64,000 nucleotides of DNA from Sphingomonas jatrophae (GCF_900113315.1 NZ_FOZG01000002.1:372001-436000); one strand, 5' to 3'. Positions 1 through 9,490 are shown, counted from the stretch's first letter. The notes: a model not told the origin generated them from the sequence alone. Numbers and translations are program-made.

Positions 1-714
1 CCCGGCATTGGCGGCCCCCGCGAAGGTCCGCTCCATCTCCGCCTGCAGGCGCTCATATTGCTCGCGGGTCAGCGCCGCACCGCGCTCGCCGGGATCATAG
101 ACCAGCGCGCCCGAGGGCCGCGCCGCATTGTCCAGCAGCGCGCGGTTCCAGCGCGTCGCCGGATTGTGCAGCGTCACCGCCCCCATCGCCGCGCCCAGGC
201 ACCCGATGCCGAGATGATCGTCCAGCGGATGCTGCGTCCGGATATGGATCGCCTGCGGCTGCCCGTCCGGCCCTGCCGTCGCGAAACGCTGCACCGTCTC
301 GCCGGCGCGGTAGCGATAGGCGACCGGCCAGCCCCGCGCGTCCAGCTCGGGCGTCACCCGCTCCGGCCGCAGCGCATAGAGCTCGCACGGCATGCCGTCC
401 GCGCCTGCCGCGACCTGGACGTAAGCGTTGCCGTGCAGCACCAGCTGCGCCGCCACCGCCTCCAACAGCGATTGGCCCGCGCTCGTCGTCCGCACCAGCG
501 CGATCAGCCGCGCCTCGCCCTTCAGCGTCAGCGAGGCGACGCCCTCCGCCACGATCCGCACCGCGCGCTGCGCCACCGGATTGCGCAGATAGGCCTCGCG
601 CAGCTCCGTCTCATAGCTGATCGGCGTGTCGCCGCCGACCGTCCCCATCCTCATGCCGCCGCTGAGCGCCGGGCGCACGCCCTCGCCCGCCGGCCGCCTG
701 CCGAACAGCTTCAT
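1..714 (-). CDS. Phage/GTA portal protein, N-terminal part (runs off left edge)
   Basis: The frame opens at an ATG at 714 (MKLFGRRPAGEG) and stays open to base 1, so about 238 residues are present and the C-terminus is missing. The early segment 'YLRNPVAQRAVRIVAEGVA' and the later 'GNAYVQVAAGADGMP.ELYALRPERV' are typical of HK97-type portal proteins, which form the dodecameric ring through which DNA is packaged. It lies 86 bp downstream of the large terminase gene on the same strand, the usual terminase-portal order. Family is fairly sure. Whether it belongs to a gene transfer agent or a prophage cannot be settled without the capsid, tail and integrase genes beyond the edge. Confidence 0.85.
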   Translation of the reverse strand, partial: MKLFGRRPAGEGVRPALSGGMRMGTVGGDTPISYETELREAYLRNPVAQRAVRIVAEGVASLTLKGEARLIALVRTTSAGQSLLEAVAAQLVLHGNAYVQVAAGADGMPCELYALRPERVTPELDARGWPVAYRYRAGETVQRFATAGPDGQPQAIHIRTQHPLDDHLGIGCLGAAMGAVTLHNPATRWNRALLDNAARPSGALVYDPGERGAALTREQYERLQAEMERTFAGAANAG

Positions 715-799
715 CGCCCATCCTTTCGAGTTCACGTTCATCCCGGCGCCAGGTCGGGCTCGCAGGAGACGAAGCGCACCGCCGCTCCGCCTCACCCCC

Positions 800-2089
800 T
801 CACAACAGCCGCATCCCCGGTGCCGCGCTCCGCTCCAGCATCAGCGCGCTCAGCGCCCACACCAGCGCGTCCGCGCGGTCGGGCGATCCCTCGCCCGTCC
901 AGCCGGTCGCGGAGAAGCCCGACAGCTCCTCCTCCAGCTCCGCCATGCGCCCGACATGGCGCACCCGGCCCCGCGCATAGAGCGTGGCCACCGGCTCCGC
1001 CCGCGCCGCCTTGCCGCGCGCGGCATGGACCAAAGTCACCGGCAGCCGGTCGTCCGCCGCATGCAGCACCGCGCGCACCATCGCGCCGCCATTGTTCGCC
1101 TCCGCCACCACCCGATCAGCGGCGTGGCGGCCTGCGGCATCGGCCACCGCCCGCGCCCACCGGTCGGGGCTGCCCGCCGAGACGCTCGCATCTTCCAGCA
1201 CATAACCGTTGCCGTCCGCCCCCAGCCCGGCCGCGACGATGCCGCACGCATCGCCCTGCTCCCCCGCCGGCGGATCGACGCCGATCACCACCCGCACCAG
1301 ATCGGGCGCCGCCGCGATCCGGCAGCGGGCCAGCGCAGCGGGCGTCCACAGCGCATCCTCCGCCACCTCGACCAGCAGGCCGTCCAGCTCCTGCCGGCCG
1401 ACCGGCGTGCCGTCATATTGCGCGCGCATCTCCGCCAGGAAGGCGCGCGGCAGGGTGGAGCGGGCGTCCCATGTCGTCCCCCGCGTCACCGCCGCCTTCG
1501 CCGCCAGGTCGCGCAGAAACGGCGTCGGCCGCGGCGTGGTCGTCGCCACCGCCCGGGGACGCGCGCCGATCCGCAGGCCCAGCTGCAAGTTGGTCCACGC
1601 CTTGTTCGGCTGCGTCCACTTGGCCACCTCGTCTGCCCAGGCCGCGTTGAACTGCGGCCCGCGCAAACTGTCCGGCTCGGCCGCCGAATAGACCTCCGCC
1701 ACCGCGCCGTTCGGCCAGCGCAGCCGGCCGAGACTCGGCTCCCAGCGCGGCCGCATCGCCGGCGGCCCCAGCGAGAGCAGCCCGCTCGCCCCCTCCACCA
1801 TCACGCTGCGCGCCTCACCCGCGGTCGCGCCGACCAGTGCGATGCGGAAGCTCGGATGCGCCTCCGCCTGTGCGCGCACCCACTCCGCCCCAGCCCGCGT
1901 CTTGCCGAAGCCGCGGCCCGCGAGGATCAGCCACGTCGCCCAGTCACCCTCCGGCGGCAGCTGCGCCGGCCGCGCCCACAGGCTCCAGTCATGCTCCATC
2001 CGCGCCAGCTCGGCCCCGCGCAGCGCCTCGATATGCGGGCGCCAGCTCTGCTCGCGAACCATTCGTTCCGCGATCGATTCCCCACCCAT
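800..2089 (-). CDS. Large terminase subunit (DNA-packaging ATPase/nuclease), GTA-like
   Basis: This 429-residue protein should be the motor that pumps DNA into a capsid. A Walker A loop (GRGFGKT, residues 58-64) and a Walker B-like acidic pair (WADE, about 151-154) form the ATPase half. The C-terminal half has an RNase H-like nuclease core, with 'VIGVDPPAG' for the first catalytic Asp and 'DRADALVWAL' near the end. The length suits the compact terminases of alphaproteobacterial gene transfer agents. The ATG at 2089 has GGGGGA close upstream. It sits between a small terminase-like gene and the portal gene, all on the minus strand. Function is secure; the GTA assignment is inferred from gene order. 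Confidence 0.9.
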   Translation of the reverse strand: MGGESIAERMVREQSWRPHIEALRGAELARMEHDWSLWARPAQLPPEGDWATWLILAGRGFGKTRAGAEWVRAQAEAHPSFRIALVGATAGEARSVMVEGASGLLSLGPPAMRPRWEPSLGRLRWPNGAVAEVYSAAEPDSLRGPQFNAAWADEVAKWTQPNKAWTNLQLGLRIGARPRAVATTTPRPTPFLRDLAAKAAVTRGTTWDARSTLPRAFLAEMRAQYDGTPVGRQELDGLLVEVAEDALWTPAALARCRIAAAPDLVRVVIGVDPPAGEQGDACGIVAAGLGADGNGYVLEDASVSAGSPDRWARAVADAAGRHAADRVVAEANNGGAMVRAVLHAADDRLPVTLVHAARGKAARAEPVATLYARGRVRHVGRMAELEEELSGFSATGWTGEGSPDRADALVWALSALMLERSAAPGMRLL

Positions 2090-2130
2090 TCATCCCCCGA
2101 AGACCTGAGTGCAGCCGCCCTCTTCGGCGG

Positions 2131-2574
2131 TTACGGATCGTCCCCCGTCATCCGCTCCGCCATCTCCTCGAAGCGTGCCGCCAGCCGGGCGCGGATCGCA
2201 TCCCCCGGCTCTGCCGCCGCCACGACGGGCGGCACCGCCGCCCGCTGGTGCTGCGCCAGCAGCTGCCCCGCCAGCCGCGCGTCGAACTCGCGCACCCGCG
2301 CCACTTCCTTGCCGCCGTGAAAGACGGGCTTCTCCACGCCGTCGATGGCGCGCTCCAGCATCATCATCTCCAGCCGGACATAGCCTTCGTGCAGCGCGAT
2401 CGCCCAAGCCTCGCGAAAGGCGGGCGATTTCATCCGCAGGCGATAAACGCTCGTGTCGCTCACCCCCACCGTGCGGCAGGCCTTGGCCACGTTGCATCCG
2501 GCCGCCAGCGCTTCCAGGAAGCGCGCCTGCCGGTCCAGCGTCCACCGCGCCGCCGGCTTCTTCACCGTCGCCAT
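2131..2574 (-). CDS. Probable small terminase subunit / first gene of GTA-like head cluster
   Basis: The 147-residue product begins MATVKKPAARWT at an ATG with GGGGGA upstream; an upstream in-frame ATG at 2664 lacks a matching site. The N-terminal part 'FLEALAAGCNVAKACRTVGVS..SVYRLR' reads as a helix-turn-helix domain that probably binds DNA, as in small terminase subunits that select packaging DNA. The rest is helical and charged. It is the first of three co-directional packaging genes, 41 bp before the large terminase, matching the place of gene 1 in RcGTA-like clusters. The role is inferred from position and the HTH; a transcriptional regulator is the alternative. Confidence 0.65.
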   Translation of the reverse strand: MATVKKPAARWTLDRQARFLEALAAGCNVAKACRTVGVSDTSVYRLRMKSPAFREAWAIALHEGYVRLEMMMLERAIDGVEKPVFHGGKEVARVREFDARLAGQLLAQHQRAAVPPVVAAAEPGDAIRARLAARFEEMAERMTGDDP

Positions 2575-2690
2575 CCTATTTCCCCCGGACGTGCCGAGGG
2601 GCCGAAACACCCCCCGGTGCCCGGCCCCTCGACGCATTTCTTCAGCGTTCCTGTTATGTGCCACAACAGCGTGGCGCTGTCAAACTCTTT

Positions 2691-3809
2691 TTACCGATCC
2701 GGTTCACGAAGAAGCCGCTCGACGATCCGCTCGCTGGCATGGCCATCACCGAACGGGTTCGGCGCCGCCGCCATTGCCGCATAGGCCGCCTCGTCTCTCA
2801 GCAGCCGTGCCGCCTCCGCCGCGATCCGTGCCGCATCGGTGCCGACCAGCACGCCGCACCCCGCCTCCAGCACTTCGGGCCGCTCGGTCGTGTCCCGCAG
2901 GATCAGGATCGGCTTGTCGAAACTCGGCGCCTCCTCCTGCAGCCCGCCGGAGTCGGACAGCACCAGCGTCGCCCGTCCGATCAGCCCCATCAGCTCGACG
3001 TAACCGAGCGGGTCGATCAGGTGGATGCGCGGATGGTCGGCCAGCGCGTGCGCGACGGTCTCCCGCACCACCGGGTTCGGATGCACCGGATAGACGACAT
3101 GCACGTCCGCATGCGCGTCCACCACCGCCCGCACGCCCGCGCAGATGTTGGACAGCCCTCCGCCGAACGCCTCACGCCGGTGGCTGGTCAGCAGGATCAG
3201 CCGCGCCTCCGCCGGCACGCCCAGCCGCTCCGCCACTTCGCTCCGCCCGGCCAGTTGCGCACGCATCAGCCGCACTGCGTCCACCACCGTATTGCCGGTG
3301 ACGAGCACGTGTCCCTCGGCAATGCCCTCCGCCAGCAAATTCGCCCGCGCCCGCTCGGTCGGCGGAAAATGCAGGTCGGCCGCCGGCGCGATCACGCGGC
3401 GATGCACCTCCTCGGGGAAGGGCGCCTGCTTGTTGAACGATCGCAGGCCCGCCTCGACGTGGGAGACGCGAAGCCCGCGGTAATGGCCGACGATCGCCGC
3501 CGCCATGGCGCTGGTCGTATCGCCCTGCACGATCACGTCGCTATAGGCCTCGTCGGCGAACAGCACGTCCAGCGCCGCCACCAGCCGCCCGAACAGCTGG
3601 CCGAGCGATTGCCCCGCCACCATCGTGTCGAGCGTCCGGTCCGCGCTCACGCCGAACGTCGCCAGCGCCTCGCCCGCCATGTCGCGATGCTGCCCCGTGG
3701 CAACGACATGCGCCTCCGCCTTGCCGCGGAACGCCAGCGCCACGGGTGCCAGCTTGATCGCCTCCGGCCGGGTGCCGACGATGATCGCGATCTTGCGTTG
3801 CGCAGCCAC
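2691..3809 (-). CDS. wecB: UDP-N-acetylglucosamine 2-epimerase (non-hydrolysing)
   Basis: WecB interconverts UDP-GlcNAc and UDP-ManNAc in the cytoplasm, feeding surface polysaccharide synthesis. The 372 residues match the family length. Signatures visible in order are GTRPEAIKLAPV near the N-terminus, HVEAGLRS, the HRRE segment (LLTSHRREAFGGG) and SDSGGLQEEAP, which lines the nucleotide site. The start is a GTG at 3809 (VAAQRKIAI) with GGGGA five bases upstream. It follows wecC on the same strand, separated by a long palindrome (3819-3902). The pair would supply UDP-ManNAcA. The glycosyltransferases and polymerase that would use it are not in the window. Confidence 0.95.
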   Translation of the reverse strand: MAAQRKIAIIVGTRPEAIKLAPVALAFRGKAEAHVVATGQHRDMAGEALATFGVSADRTLDTMVAGQSLGQLFGRLVAALDVLFADEAYSDVIVQGDTTSAMAAAIVGHYRGLRVSHVEAGLRSFNKQAPFPEEVHRRVIAPAADLHFPPTERARANLLAEGIAEGHVLVTGNTVVDAVRLMRAQLAGRSEVAERLGVPAEARLILLTSHRREAFGGGLSNICAGVRAVVDAHADVHVVYPVHPNPVVRETVAHALADHPRIHLIDPLGYVELMGLIGRATLVLSDSGGLQEEAPSFDKPILILRDTTERPEVLEAGCGVLVGTDAARIAAEAARLLRDEAAYAAMAAAPNPFGDGHASERIVERLLREPDR

Positions 3810-3818
3810 AGAAATCCC

Positions 3819-3902
3819 CGTTCGCCCTGAGCCTGTCGAAGCGCCGTTCTTCTTCTCGCGTCGCTGAAGAAGGACAGGGCTTCGACAGGCTCAGCCCGAA
3901 CG
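3819..3902. repeat. Long imperfect inverted repeat between wecC and wecB
   Basis: The arms at 3819-3842 and 3879-3902 are complementary at 22 of 24 positions and flank a 36-base centre. The core arm contains CCTGAGCCTGTCGAAG, a motif I recognise as a widespread intergenic palindrome of sphingomonads. The element fills the gap between wecC and wecB. It would form a strong hairpin in the transcript and could attenuate or terminate it, or stabilise the upstream message. No T-run follows. Confidence 0.85.
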
Positions 3903-3913
3903 GCTTTGGATCG

Positions 3914-5167
3914 TTACCTCGGATCGAGGTCCAGCACCGGTGGCAGGTCGCCACCCGCGGCAGCGATGTCGTCGTCGATCCGGGCATGATGCACCAGGAT
4001 GATGACGAGGTCGGCGCCCTTCGCCACCTCGGCCAGGCTGGCATAGCCCATGCCCGGCACCAGCGGATCATATTGCTCGACGGTGATGCCCGTCGCCTGC
4101 AACAGCCGCACCACGTCGCGCGCCGGGGCTTCCCGCACATCGTCGCACTCGCGCTTGTAGGCCGCACCCAACGCCACCACGCGCGCGCCGCGCTTGCCGT
4201 TCAGCGCCGTCCTGACGCGCGTCGCCGCACGCTTCGGCATCTCGTCATTCACCACCCGCGCCGCCCGCAGCAGCCGCGTCTCCGCCGGCGCCACATCGAC
4301 CAGGAACCAGGGGTCGACCGGGATGCAGTGCCCGCCCACGCCGATGCCGGGCGACAGGATGTTCACGCGCGGATGGCGATTGGCCAGCGCGATCACCTCG
4401 GAGGCGTCCACGCCCACCTTCTCGCAGATCAGCGCACATTCGTTGGCCAGGGCGATGCCCACGTCGCGCGAGGCATTCTCCATGATCTTCGCCGTCTCCG
4501 CCGCGGTGGCGGAGGTCGGGATCAGCGCGCCCTTGACGAACGTCGCATACAGGTCGGTCGCGGCCTGCGTGCTGGCGTCGTCGATGCCGCCGATCAGGCG
4601 ATCATTGTGCACGATCTCATGCTCGATCGCGCCGGGCAGGATGCGCTCGGGGCAATGCGCCAGCAGGATGTCCTCGGGCACCTTCAGCCCCGTCTCCCGC
4701 TCGATCAGCTCCTTCACCAGCCCGCTGGTGGTCAGCGGCGGGATCGTGCTCTCGATGACGACGAGGTTGCCGCGCGTCAGCACCGGGCAGATCGATCGCA
4801 CCGCTGCCTCGACCGCGCCGAGATCCGGGCGCTTGGTCAGGTAATCCACCGGCGTCGGCACCGCGACGATGAAGGCGTCGCCGGCCACCGGCGTCGCCGA
4901 TCCGACGAGATGGTCGCGCACCGCCGGATCGCTCAGCATCCGGTCGAGCTCGCCGCCCGTCACATGATGGCGGCCGTTATTGATGCCCTCCACGATCGAC
5001 GGGTCGATATCGACCCCCGTCACGCTCAGCCCCGCCTTGGCCCACATCACCGCCGCAGGCAGGCCGACATAGCCGACGCCCACCACGACGATGTGCGGCA
5101 GCACGTCACGCACCGGCACGCGTGCGGCATCCACCGCCGCCGAGCTCCACTGAAAATGAACGGTCAT
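3914..5167 (-). CDS. wecC: UDP-N-acetyl-D-mannosamine dehydrogenase
   Basis: This enzyme oxidises UDP-ManNAc to UDP-ManNAcA with two NAD+. The 417-residue product starts at ATG 5167 (MTVHFQWSS); an upstream in-frame start at 5257 would add 30 residues outside the fold. An NAD-binding motif VVVGVGYVGLPAA is followed by GVDID. The central helix has 'ETAKIMENASRDVGIALANE', and the catalytic cysteine lies in GIGVGGHCIPVDPW. The C-terminal UDP-binding domain contains 'ALGAAYKRECDDVREAPA'. WecC-type substrate use is inferred from the adjacent wecB epimerase; a UDP-glucose dehydrogenase is less likely given that partner. Confidence 0.93.
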   Translation of the reverse strand: MTVHFQWSSAAVDAARVPVRDVLPHIVVVGVGYVGLPAAVMWAKAGLSVTGVDIDPSIVEGINNGRHHVTGGELDRMLSDPAVRDHLVGSATPVAGDAFIVAVPTPVDYLTKRPDLGAVEAAVRSICPVLTRGNLVVIESTIPPLTTSGLVKELIERETGLKVPEDILLAHCPERILPGAIEHEIVHNDRLIGGIDDASTQAATDLYATFVKGALIPTSATAAETAKIMENASRDVGIALANECALICEKVGVDASEVIALANRHPRVNILSPGIGVGGHCIPVDPWFLVDVAPAETRLLRAARVVNDEMPKRAATRVRTALNGKRGARVVALGAAYKRECDDVREAPARDVVRLLQATGITVEQYDPLVPGMGYASLAEVAKGADLVIILVHHARIDDDIAAAGGDLPPVLDLDPR

Positions 5168-5295
5168 CGGCACCGCGCCCCGGTAATTGGTTCGCCTCCG
5201 ATTGCCAGCCAAGCCTGTAGGAATCGTTACCGCGCGGTTCAGGAGATCGCGGCTCACACTTCCTTACGTTCACTCTCCCGTCTCCGCTTCCACTC

Positions 5296-5381
5296 GAACA
5301 GAGCTTGTCGAAGCACACTTCTGTTCCATCGCTGGATGAAGCGCGCCTCGACAGGACCTGACAGAGCGTGGTCGAACGGAA
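5296..5381. repeat. Degenerate palindromic element upstream of wecC
   Basis: The 218-base gap between wecC and gcvPB holds a decayed relative of the 3819-3902 element. The left arm around 5296-5315 has CGAACAGAGCTTGTCGAAGC. The right arm around 5345-5379 carries CCTCGACAGG and GGTCGAACGG, but the arms pair only in patches. The rest of the gap, 5168-5290, would hold the wecC promoter; I could not pick convincing -35/-10 boxes there. Confidence 0.5.
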
Positions 5382-5385
5382 CCGT

Positions 5386-6954
5386 TTACTCCGCCGCGGC
5401 CGCCGTCACCAGCTCGCGATAGGTCAGCACGGGCTTGCGCGCCGCCGCCGTCTCGTCCAGCCGCCGCCGCGGCGCATGCACCGGCGCCGCCTTCAGCGCG
5501 GCATCGCCCGCCTTGGCGCGTTCCGCCACGTGCCGCAGCGCGCCGATGAACTGGTCCAGCGCCGCCTTGCCCTCGGTCTCGGTCGGCTCGATCAGCATCG
5601 CGCCGTGGACGACCAGCGGGAAGTACATCGTCATCGGATGGAAGCCCTCGTCGATCAGCCCCTTGGCCACGTCCAGCGTGGTGAAACCCTCGGGGAAGCC
5701 CTCGTCCGAGAACAAGGCCTCGTGCATGCACGGACCGCTGGCGGCGAACGGCGCATCCAGCACGTCCTCCAGCTGACGGAGCACATAGTTCGCGTTCAGC
5801 ACCGCATCCTCGGACACCTGCCGCAAGCCATCCGCGCCGTGGCTGAGCATGTAGGCGGCCGCCCGCGTGAACATGCCCATCTGCCCGTGAAAGGCGACCA
5901 TGCGGCCGAACGTGTCGGCATGATGCTCGCCCGCCGTCTCCTCCTCGACGAGGTGGAAGCTGCCATCCTCACGCTTCTCGACGAAGGGCAGTGGCGCAAA
6001 CGGCGCCAGCGCATCGGAGAACACCACCGGCCCGGCACCCGGCCCGCCGCCGCCATGCGGGGTCGAGAAGGTCTTGTGCAGGTTGATGTGCATCGCATCG
6101 ATGCCGAGGTCACCCGGCCGCACGCGGCCGACGATGGCGTTGAAGTTCGCGCCGTCGCAATAGACGAGCCCGCCCGCCGCATGCACCGCCTCGCCTATGG
6201 CAATCATGTCGCGCTCGAACAGGCCGCAGGTGTTCGGGTTGGTGATCATCACGCCCGCCACGTCCGGCCCCAGCCGCGCCTTCAGCGCCTCCAGGTTGAC
6301 GCGGCCATCTTTCGTCGCCGGAATGTCCTCGACGCGGTAGCCGCAGAAGGCCGCCGTCGCCGGGTTCGTCCCGTGCGCGCTCTCCGGCACCAGGATCACC
6401 TCGCGCGCGTCGCCGCGTGCTTCCAACGCCGCACGGATCGCCAGCAGGCCGCACAGCTCACCATGCGCGCCCGCCTTGGGGCTCATCGCCACCGCCGGCA
6501 TGCCGGTCAGCTTGCACAGCCACTCGCCGACAAGGTTGATGACCGCATAGGCGCCCTGCACCGTCTCCTGCGGCTGCAGCGGATGCACGTCGGCAAAGCC
6601 CGGCAGCCGCGCCATCCGCTCGTTCAGCCGCGGATTATGCTTCATCGTGCAGCTGCCCAGCGGGAATAGGCCGAGGTCGATCGCATAATTCTGCCGGCTG
6701 AGCCGGGTATAGTGCCGCACCGTTTCCGGCTCGGACAGGCCCGGCAGACCGATCGGCGCCTCGCGCGTCAGTCCACCCAGCCGCGACGCCGCCTCGGGCA
6801 CCTCGGCGAAATCGACGCCTGTCTTGCCGATCGATCCGATCTCGAACAGCAACGGCTCTTCCAGCATCAGCGCGCGATTGCCGGTGAACGTCTCTGCCGT
6901 GGGCGCGCCGCCCTGGCTCATCTCGGGCTTCCACCCGCTCGAATTGATGCTCAT
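5386..6954 (-). CDS. gcvPB: Glycine dehydrogenase (decarboxylating) subunit 2
   Basis: This is the PLP-binding half of the split glycine decarboxylase (P-protein), which decarboxylates glycine and transfers aminomethyl to lipoyl-GcvH. The 522 residues match the GcvPB subunit rather than the fused P-protein of about 950. PLP attaches to Lys294 in the motif [17 protein letters not shown]. Other signatures are '[17 protein letters not shown]' and 'PNTCGLFE'. The ATG at 6954 overlaps the last codon of gcvPA by four bases, so translation is coupled. It is the last gene of the riboswitch-controlled gcv operon. Confidence 0.97.
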   Translation of the reverse strand: MSINSSGWKPEMSQGGAPTAETFTGNRALMLEEPLLFEIGSIGKTGVDFAEVPEAASRLGGLTREAPIGLPGLSEPETVRHYTRLSRQNYAIDLGLFPLGSCTMKHNPRLNERMARLPGFADVHPLQPQETVQGAYAVINLVGEWLCKLTGMPAVAMSPKAGAHGELCGLLAIRAALEARGDAREVILVPESAHGTNPATAAFCGYRVEDIPATKDGRVNLEALKARLGPDVAGVMITNPNTCGLFERDMIAIGEAVHAAGGLVYCDGANFNAIVGRVRPGDLGIDAMHINLHKTFSTPHGGGGPGAGPVVFSDALAPFAPLPFVEKREDGSFHLVEEETAGEHHADTFGRMVAFHGQMGMFTRAAAYMLSHGADGLRQVSEDAVLNANYVLRQLEDVLDAPFAASGPCMHEALFSDEGFPEGFTTLDVAKGLIDEGFHPMTMYFPLVVHGAMLIEPTETEGKAALDQFIGALRHVAERAKAGDAALKAAPVHAPRRRLDETAAARKPVLTYRELVTAAAAE

Positions 6955-8318
6955 GCCAGCGCCTCCTCAAGCGCGTCCGCAAGTTCCTCGACATCGTCCG
7001 TCGAGGTCGTCTCCGTCACCGCGACGACCAGCCCGTTGGCGAGGTCCGCCGCCCTTGGATAGAGCCGCCCGAGCGACACGCCGCCAAGGATCCCGTCCTC
7101 CGCCAGCGCATGCACCACCGGCCGCGCTTCCTTGGGCAGGCGCAGCGTGAATTCGTTGAAGAAGGCACCGTTGACCAGCTCGACGCCCGGCACCTTGGCC
7201 AGCCGCTCCGCCGCCGCGACGGCACCGGCATGGTTGATCGCCGCCAGCTTCCTCAGCCCCGTCTCGCCCAGCAGCGTCAGGTGGATCGAGAAGGCCAGCG
7301 CGCAGAGGCCGCTGTTGGTGCAGATATTGCTCGTCGCCTTCTCGCGCCGGATATGCTGCTCGCGCGTGGAGAGCGTCAGCACGAAGCCGCGCTTGCCGTC
7401 CGCATCCACCGTCTCGCCCGCCAGGCGGCCCGGCATCTGGCGGACATATTTGTCGCGCGTCGCGAACAGGCCCACATAGGGCCCGCCGAAATTGAGCCCG
7501 ACGCCCAGCGACTGCCCCTCGCCGACGACGATGTCCGCCCCCATCTCGCCCGGCGAGCGGACGAGGCCGAGGCTGACCGGCTCGGTCACGACGACGATCA
7601 GCAGCGCACCCGCCTTGTGGCACGCCTCCGCCAGTTCGGAGAGGTCGGCGACATGGCCGAGGATGTTCGGATTCTGCACGACGACGCAGGACGTGTCCTT
7701 GTCGATCGCACCCAGCAGCCGCGCCATGTCGTCACCGGGACGCCCGTCGGTCAGCTCGGGCATGGCGATGTCGAGCGCATCGCCCGTGAACTTCGCCATC
7801 GTGCGGCAGACGCTCACATAATGCGGGTGCAGCCCGGCGGAGAGCACCGCCTTGCCGCGCCGCGTGATCCGCCGCGCCATGCCGATCGCCTCCCAGCAGG
7901 CAGTCGATCCGTCATACATCGACGCATTGGCGACATCGCAGCCATAGAGCCGCGCCACCTGCGTCTGGAACTCGAACAGCGCCTGCACCGTGCCCTGCGC
8001 GATCTCGGGCTGGTAGGGCGTGTAGCTGGTCAGGAACTCGCCGCGCTGGATCAGGTGATCGACGCTGGCGGGCACATGATGGCGATAGGCGCCGCAGCCG
8101 AGGAAGAACGGCCCCTCGCCCGCGACGAGGTTCTGCGAGGCGAGCCGGCCGAGCTGCCGCTCCACCGACAGTTCGGAGGCATGGTTCGGCAGGCCTTCGA
8201 TCGGGCCGGACAGCCGCGCCGCTTCGGGCACGTCACAGAACAGCTCGTCGATCGAGCCCGCGCCCACCGCGGCGAGCATCGCCTGCCGGTCGTCGGGGGT
8301 GAGGGGAAGATAGCGCAT
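6951..8318 (-). CDS. gcvPA: Glycine dehydrogenase (decarboxylating) subunit 1
   Basis: GcvPA is the partner of GcvPB in the split P-protein heterotetramer. The 455-residue sequence has the family N-terminus ([18 protein letters not shown]), '[21 protein letters not shown]', '[10 protein letters not shown]' and '[15 protein letters not shown]'. It lacks the catalytic lysine, as expected. Its ATG at 8318 directly abuts the TAG stop of the methyltransferase gene, and its end overlaps gcvPB, so all three are probably translated from one message. Confidence 0.97.
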   Translation of the reverse strand: MRYLPLTPDDRQAMLAAVGAGSIDELFCDVPEAARLSGPIEGLPNHASELSVERQLGRLASQNLVAGEGPFFLGCGAYRHHVPASVDHLIQRGEFLTSYTPYQPEIAQGTVQALFEFQTQVARLYGCDVANASMYDGSTACWEAIGMARRITRRGKAVLSAGLHPHYVSVCRTMAKFTGDALDIAMPELTDGRPGDDMARLLGAIDKDTSCVVVQNPNILGHVADLSELAEACHKAGALLIVVVTEPVSLGLVRSPGEMGADIVVGEGQSLGVGLNFGGPYVGLFATRDKYVRQMPGRLAGETVDADGKRGFVLTLSTREQHIRREKATSNICTNSGLCALAFSIHLTLLGETGLRKLAAINHAGAVAAAERLAKVPGVELVNGAFFNEFTLRLPKEARPVVHALAEDGILGGVSLGRLYPRAADLANGLVVAVTETTSTDDVEELADALEEALA

Positions 8319-9083
8319 CTAGCCGGGTTTCCTCATCGTAAAGCGCAACCGCACATAATCCGCGACCCACGCGCCGTCGGGCTGGCGCAGCACCGGCACC
8401 AGCCGTTCCTCGACCGCGCGGGCAACCGCCTCCTGCTCCGCCGCAGGCACCCCGGCCGCATCGAGGAAGCCGGAGCGGAAGGTCCGCAGCCAGCCAGTGA
8501 CACCGGTCGGCAGCGGCGTCGGCCGCTGGATCAGCTGCGCCTCGATGCCGTCGAAGCCGGCCGCCTCGTAGACGGCGGTGAAATCCGCGACGCTCGGATA
8601 CCATTGCGGGTCGGCCGACGGCACCGGATAGCCACGCGCGACCAGCTCCTCGCGCAGACCGGCGCGAAGCCGGGCGATGTTGCCGTCGCCCCCCATCTCC
8701 CCGACGAAGCGGCCACCGGGCTTCAGCGCGCGAGACACGCCCGCCGCCACCGCCGCGGGATCGAGCATCCAGTGCAGGGCAGCGTTGGAGAAGACGGCAT
8801 CGAACTCCGCATCGAACGCCAGCCGCTCGCCGTCGATCACGCGCGCGTCCAGCCCACGGCCGACCGCCGCCTCGACCATCGCCAGCGACGCATCGACGCC
8901 CACCACGGCGGCGCCCGCCTCGGCGATCTGCCGGGTCAGCACCCCGTCGCCGCAGCCGAGATCCAGCACCCGCTCACCCGCCTTCGGATCGAGCAGCGCC
9001 AGCACCGGCGCGCCCAGCGCCGGCACGAAGCCGGCATTGGCGGCATAATCCGCCGGGTCCCACAGCGATGAGGCGTTCGTCAT
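8319..9083 (-). CDS. Class I SAM-dependent methyltransferase inside the gcv operon
   Basis: The 254-residue protein shows the SAM-binding motif VLDLGCGDGVLTRQIAEAG (motif I), an acidic 'VVGVDAS' at the end of strand 2, and 'FDAVFSNAALHWMLDP' (motif IV/post-I). Its overall form resembles trans-aconitate 2-methyltransferase-like or UbiE-like small-molecule methyltransferases. The start at 9083 (MTNASSLWDPADYAANAG) has GGGAG upstream. It lies 34 bp after gcvH and abuts gcvPA, so it shares the glycine-controlled transcript. Its substrate is unknown. Glycine cleavage feeds 5,10-methylene-THF, so a link to one-carbon balance is tempting, but that is inference. Confidence 0.85.
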   Translation of the reverse strand: MTNASSLWDPADYAANAGFVPALGAPVLALLDPKAGERVLDLGCGDGVLTRQIAEAGAAVVGVDASLAMVEAAVGRGLDARVIDGERLAFDAEFDAVFSNAALHWMLDPAAVAAGVSRALKPGGRFVGEMGGDGNIARLRAGLREELVARGYPVPSADPQWYPSVADFTAVYEAAGFDGIEAQLIQRPTPLPTGVTGWLRTFRSGFLDAAGVPAAEQEAVARAVEERLVPVLRQPDGAWVADYVRLRFTMRKPG

Positions 9084-9117
9084 GTCATGCTCCCGTTCGG
9101 GGACGCGAACGCGGCGA

Positions 9118-9489
9118 TCAGAGCCCCGCCACAAAGTCCTTGTAGGCGGCGGCATCCATCAGGCCGTCGACCTGCGTCGGATCGCTCAGCGTCAGCTTGA
9201 AGAACCAGCCCTCGCCTTCGGGCGCGGTGTTGACAAGGCTCGGATCCCCCTCCAGCGCGCCGTTCGGCTCGGTCACCTCACCGGAGACGGGCGCATAGAC
9301 GTCGGATGCCGCCTTCACGCTCTCGACGACGGCGGCTTCCTTGCCTTTCTCCACCTGCGTGCCGGCGGGCGGCACCTCGACGAACACGACATCGCCCAGC
9401 TGCGCCTGCGCATAATCGGTGATGCCGACGGTGGCGGTGTCACCCTCCACCGCGATCCACTCATGCTCCTTGGTGAAGTAGGTCGGCAT
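9118..9489 (-). CDS. gcvH: Glycine cleavage system H protein
   Basis: This 123-residue lipoyl carrier shuttles the aminomethyl group between P, T and L proteins. Lys59 in [14 protein letters not shown] is the lipoylation site. The N-terminus 'YFTKEHEWI' and the segment '[10 protein letters not shown]' are family hallmarks. The start at 9489 ([11 protein letters not shown]) has GGGAG overlapping the gcvT stop, one base from the end of gcvT. An upstream in-frame ATG at 9510 lies inside gcvT and is less likely. Confidence 0.97.
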   Translation of the reverse strand: MPTYFTKEHEWIAVEGDTATVGITDYAQAQLGDVVFVEVPPAGTQVEKGKEAAVVESVKAASDVYAPVSGEVTEPNGALEGDPSLVNTAPEGEGWFFKLTLSDPTQVDGLMDAAAYKDFVAGL

Positions 9490-9490
9490 C

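Noticed and set aside
58-1650. 530-residue open frame on the plus strand
   Set aside because: Pro/Arg-rich shadow lying antisense to the portal and terminase genes, a GC-bias artefact.
1-2574. Full prophage at the left edge
   Set aside because: Only packaging genes are visible, with no integrase, repressor or attachment-like repeat; a GTA fits better, but neither is proven.
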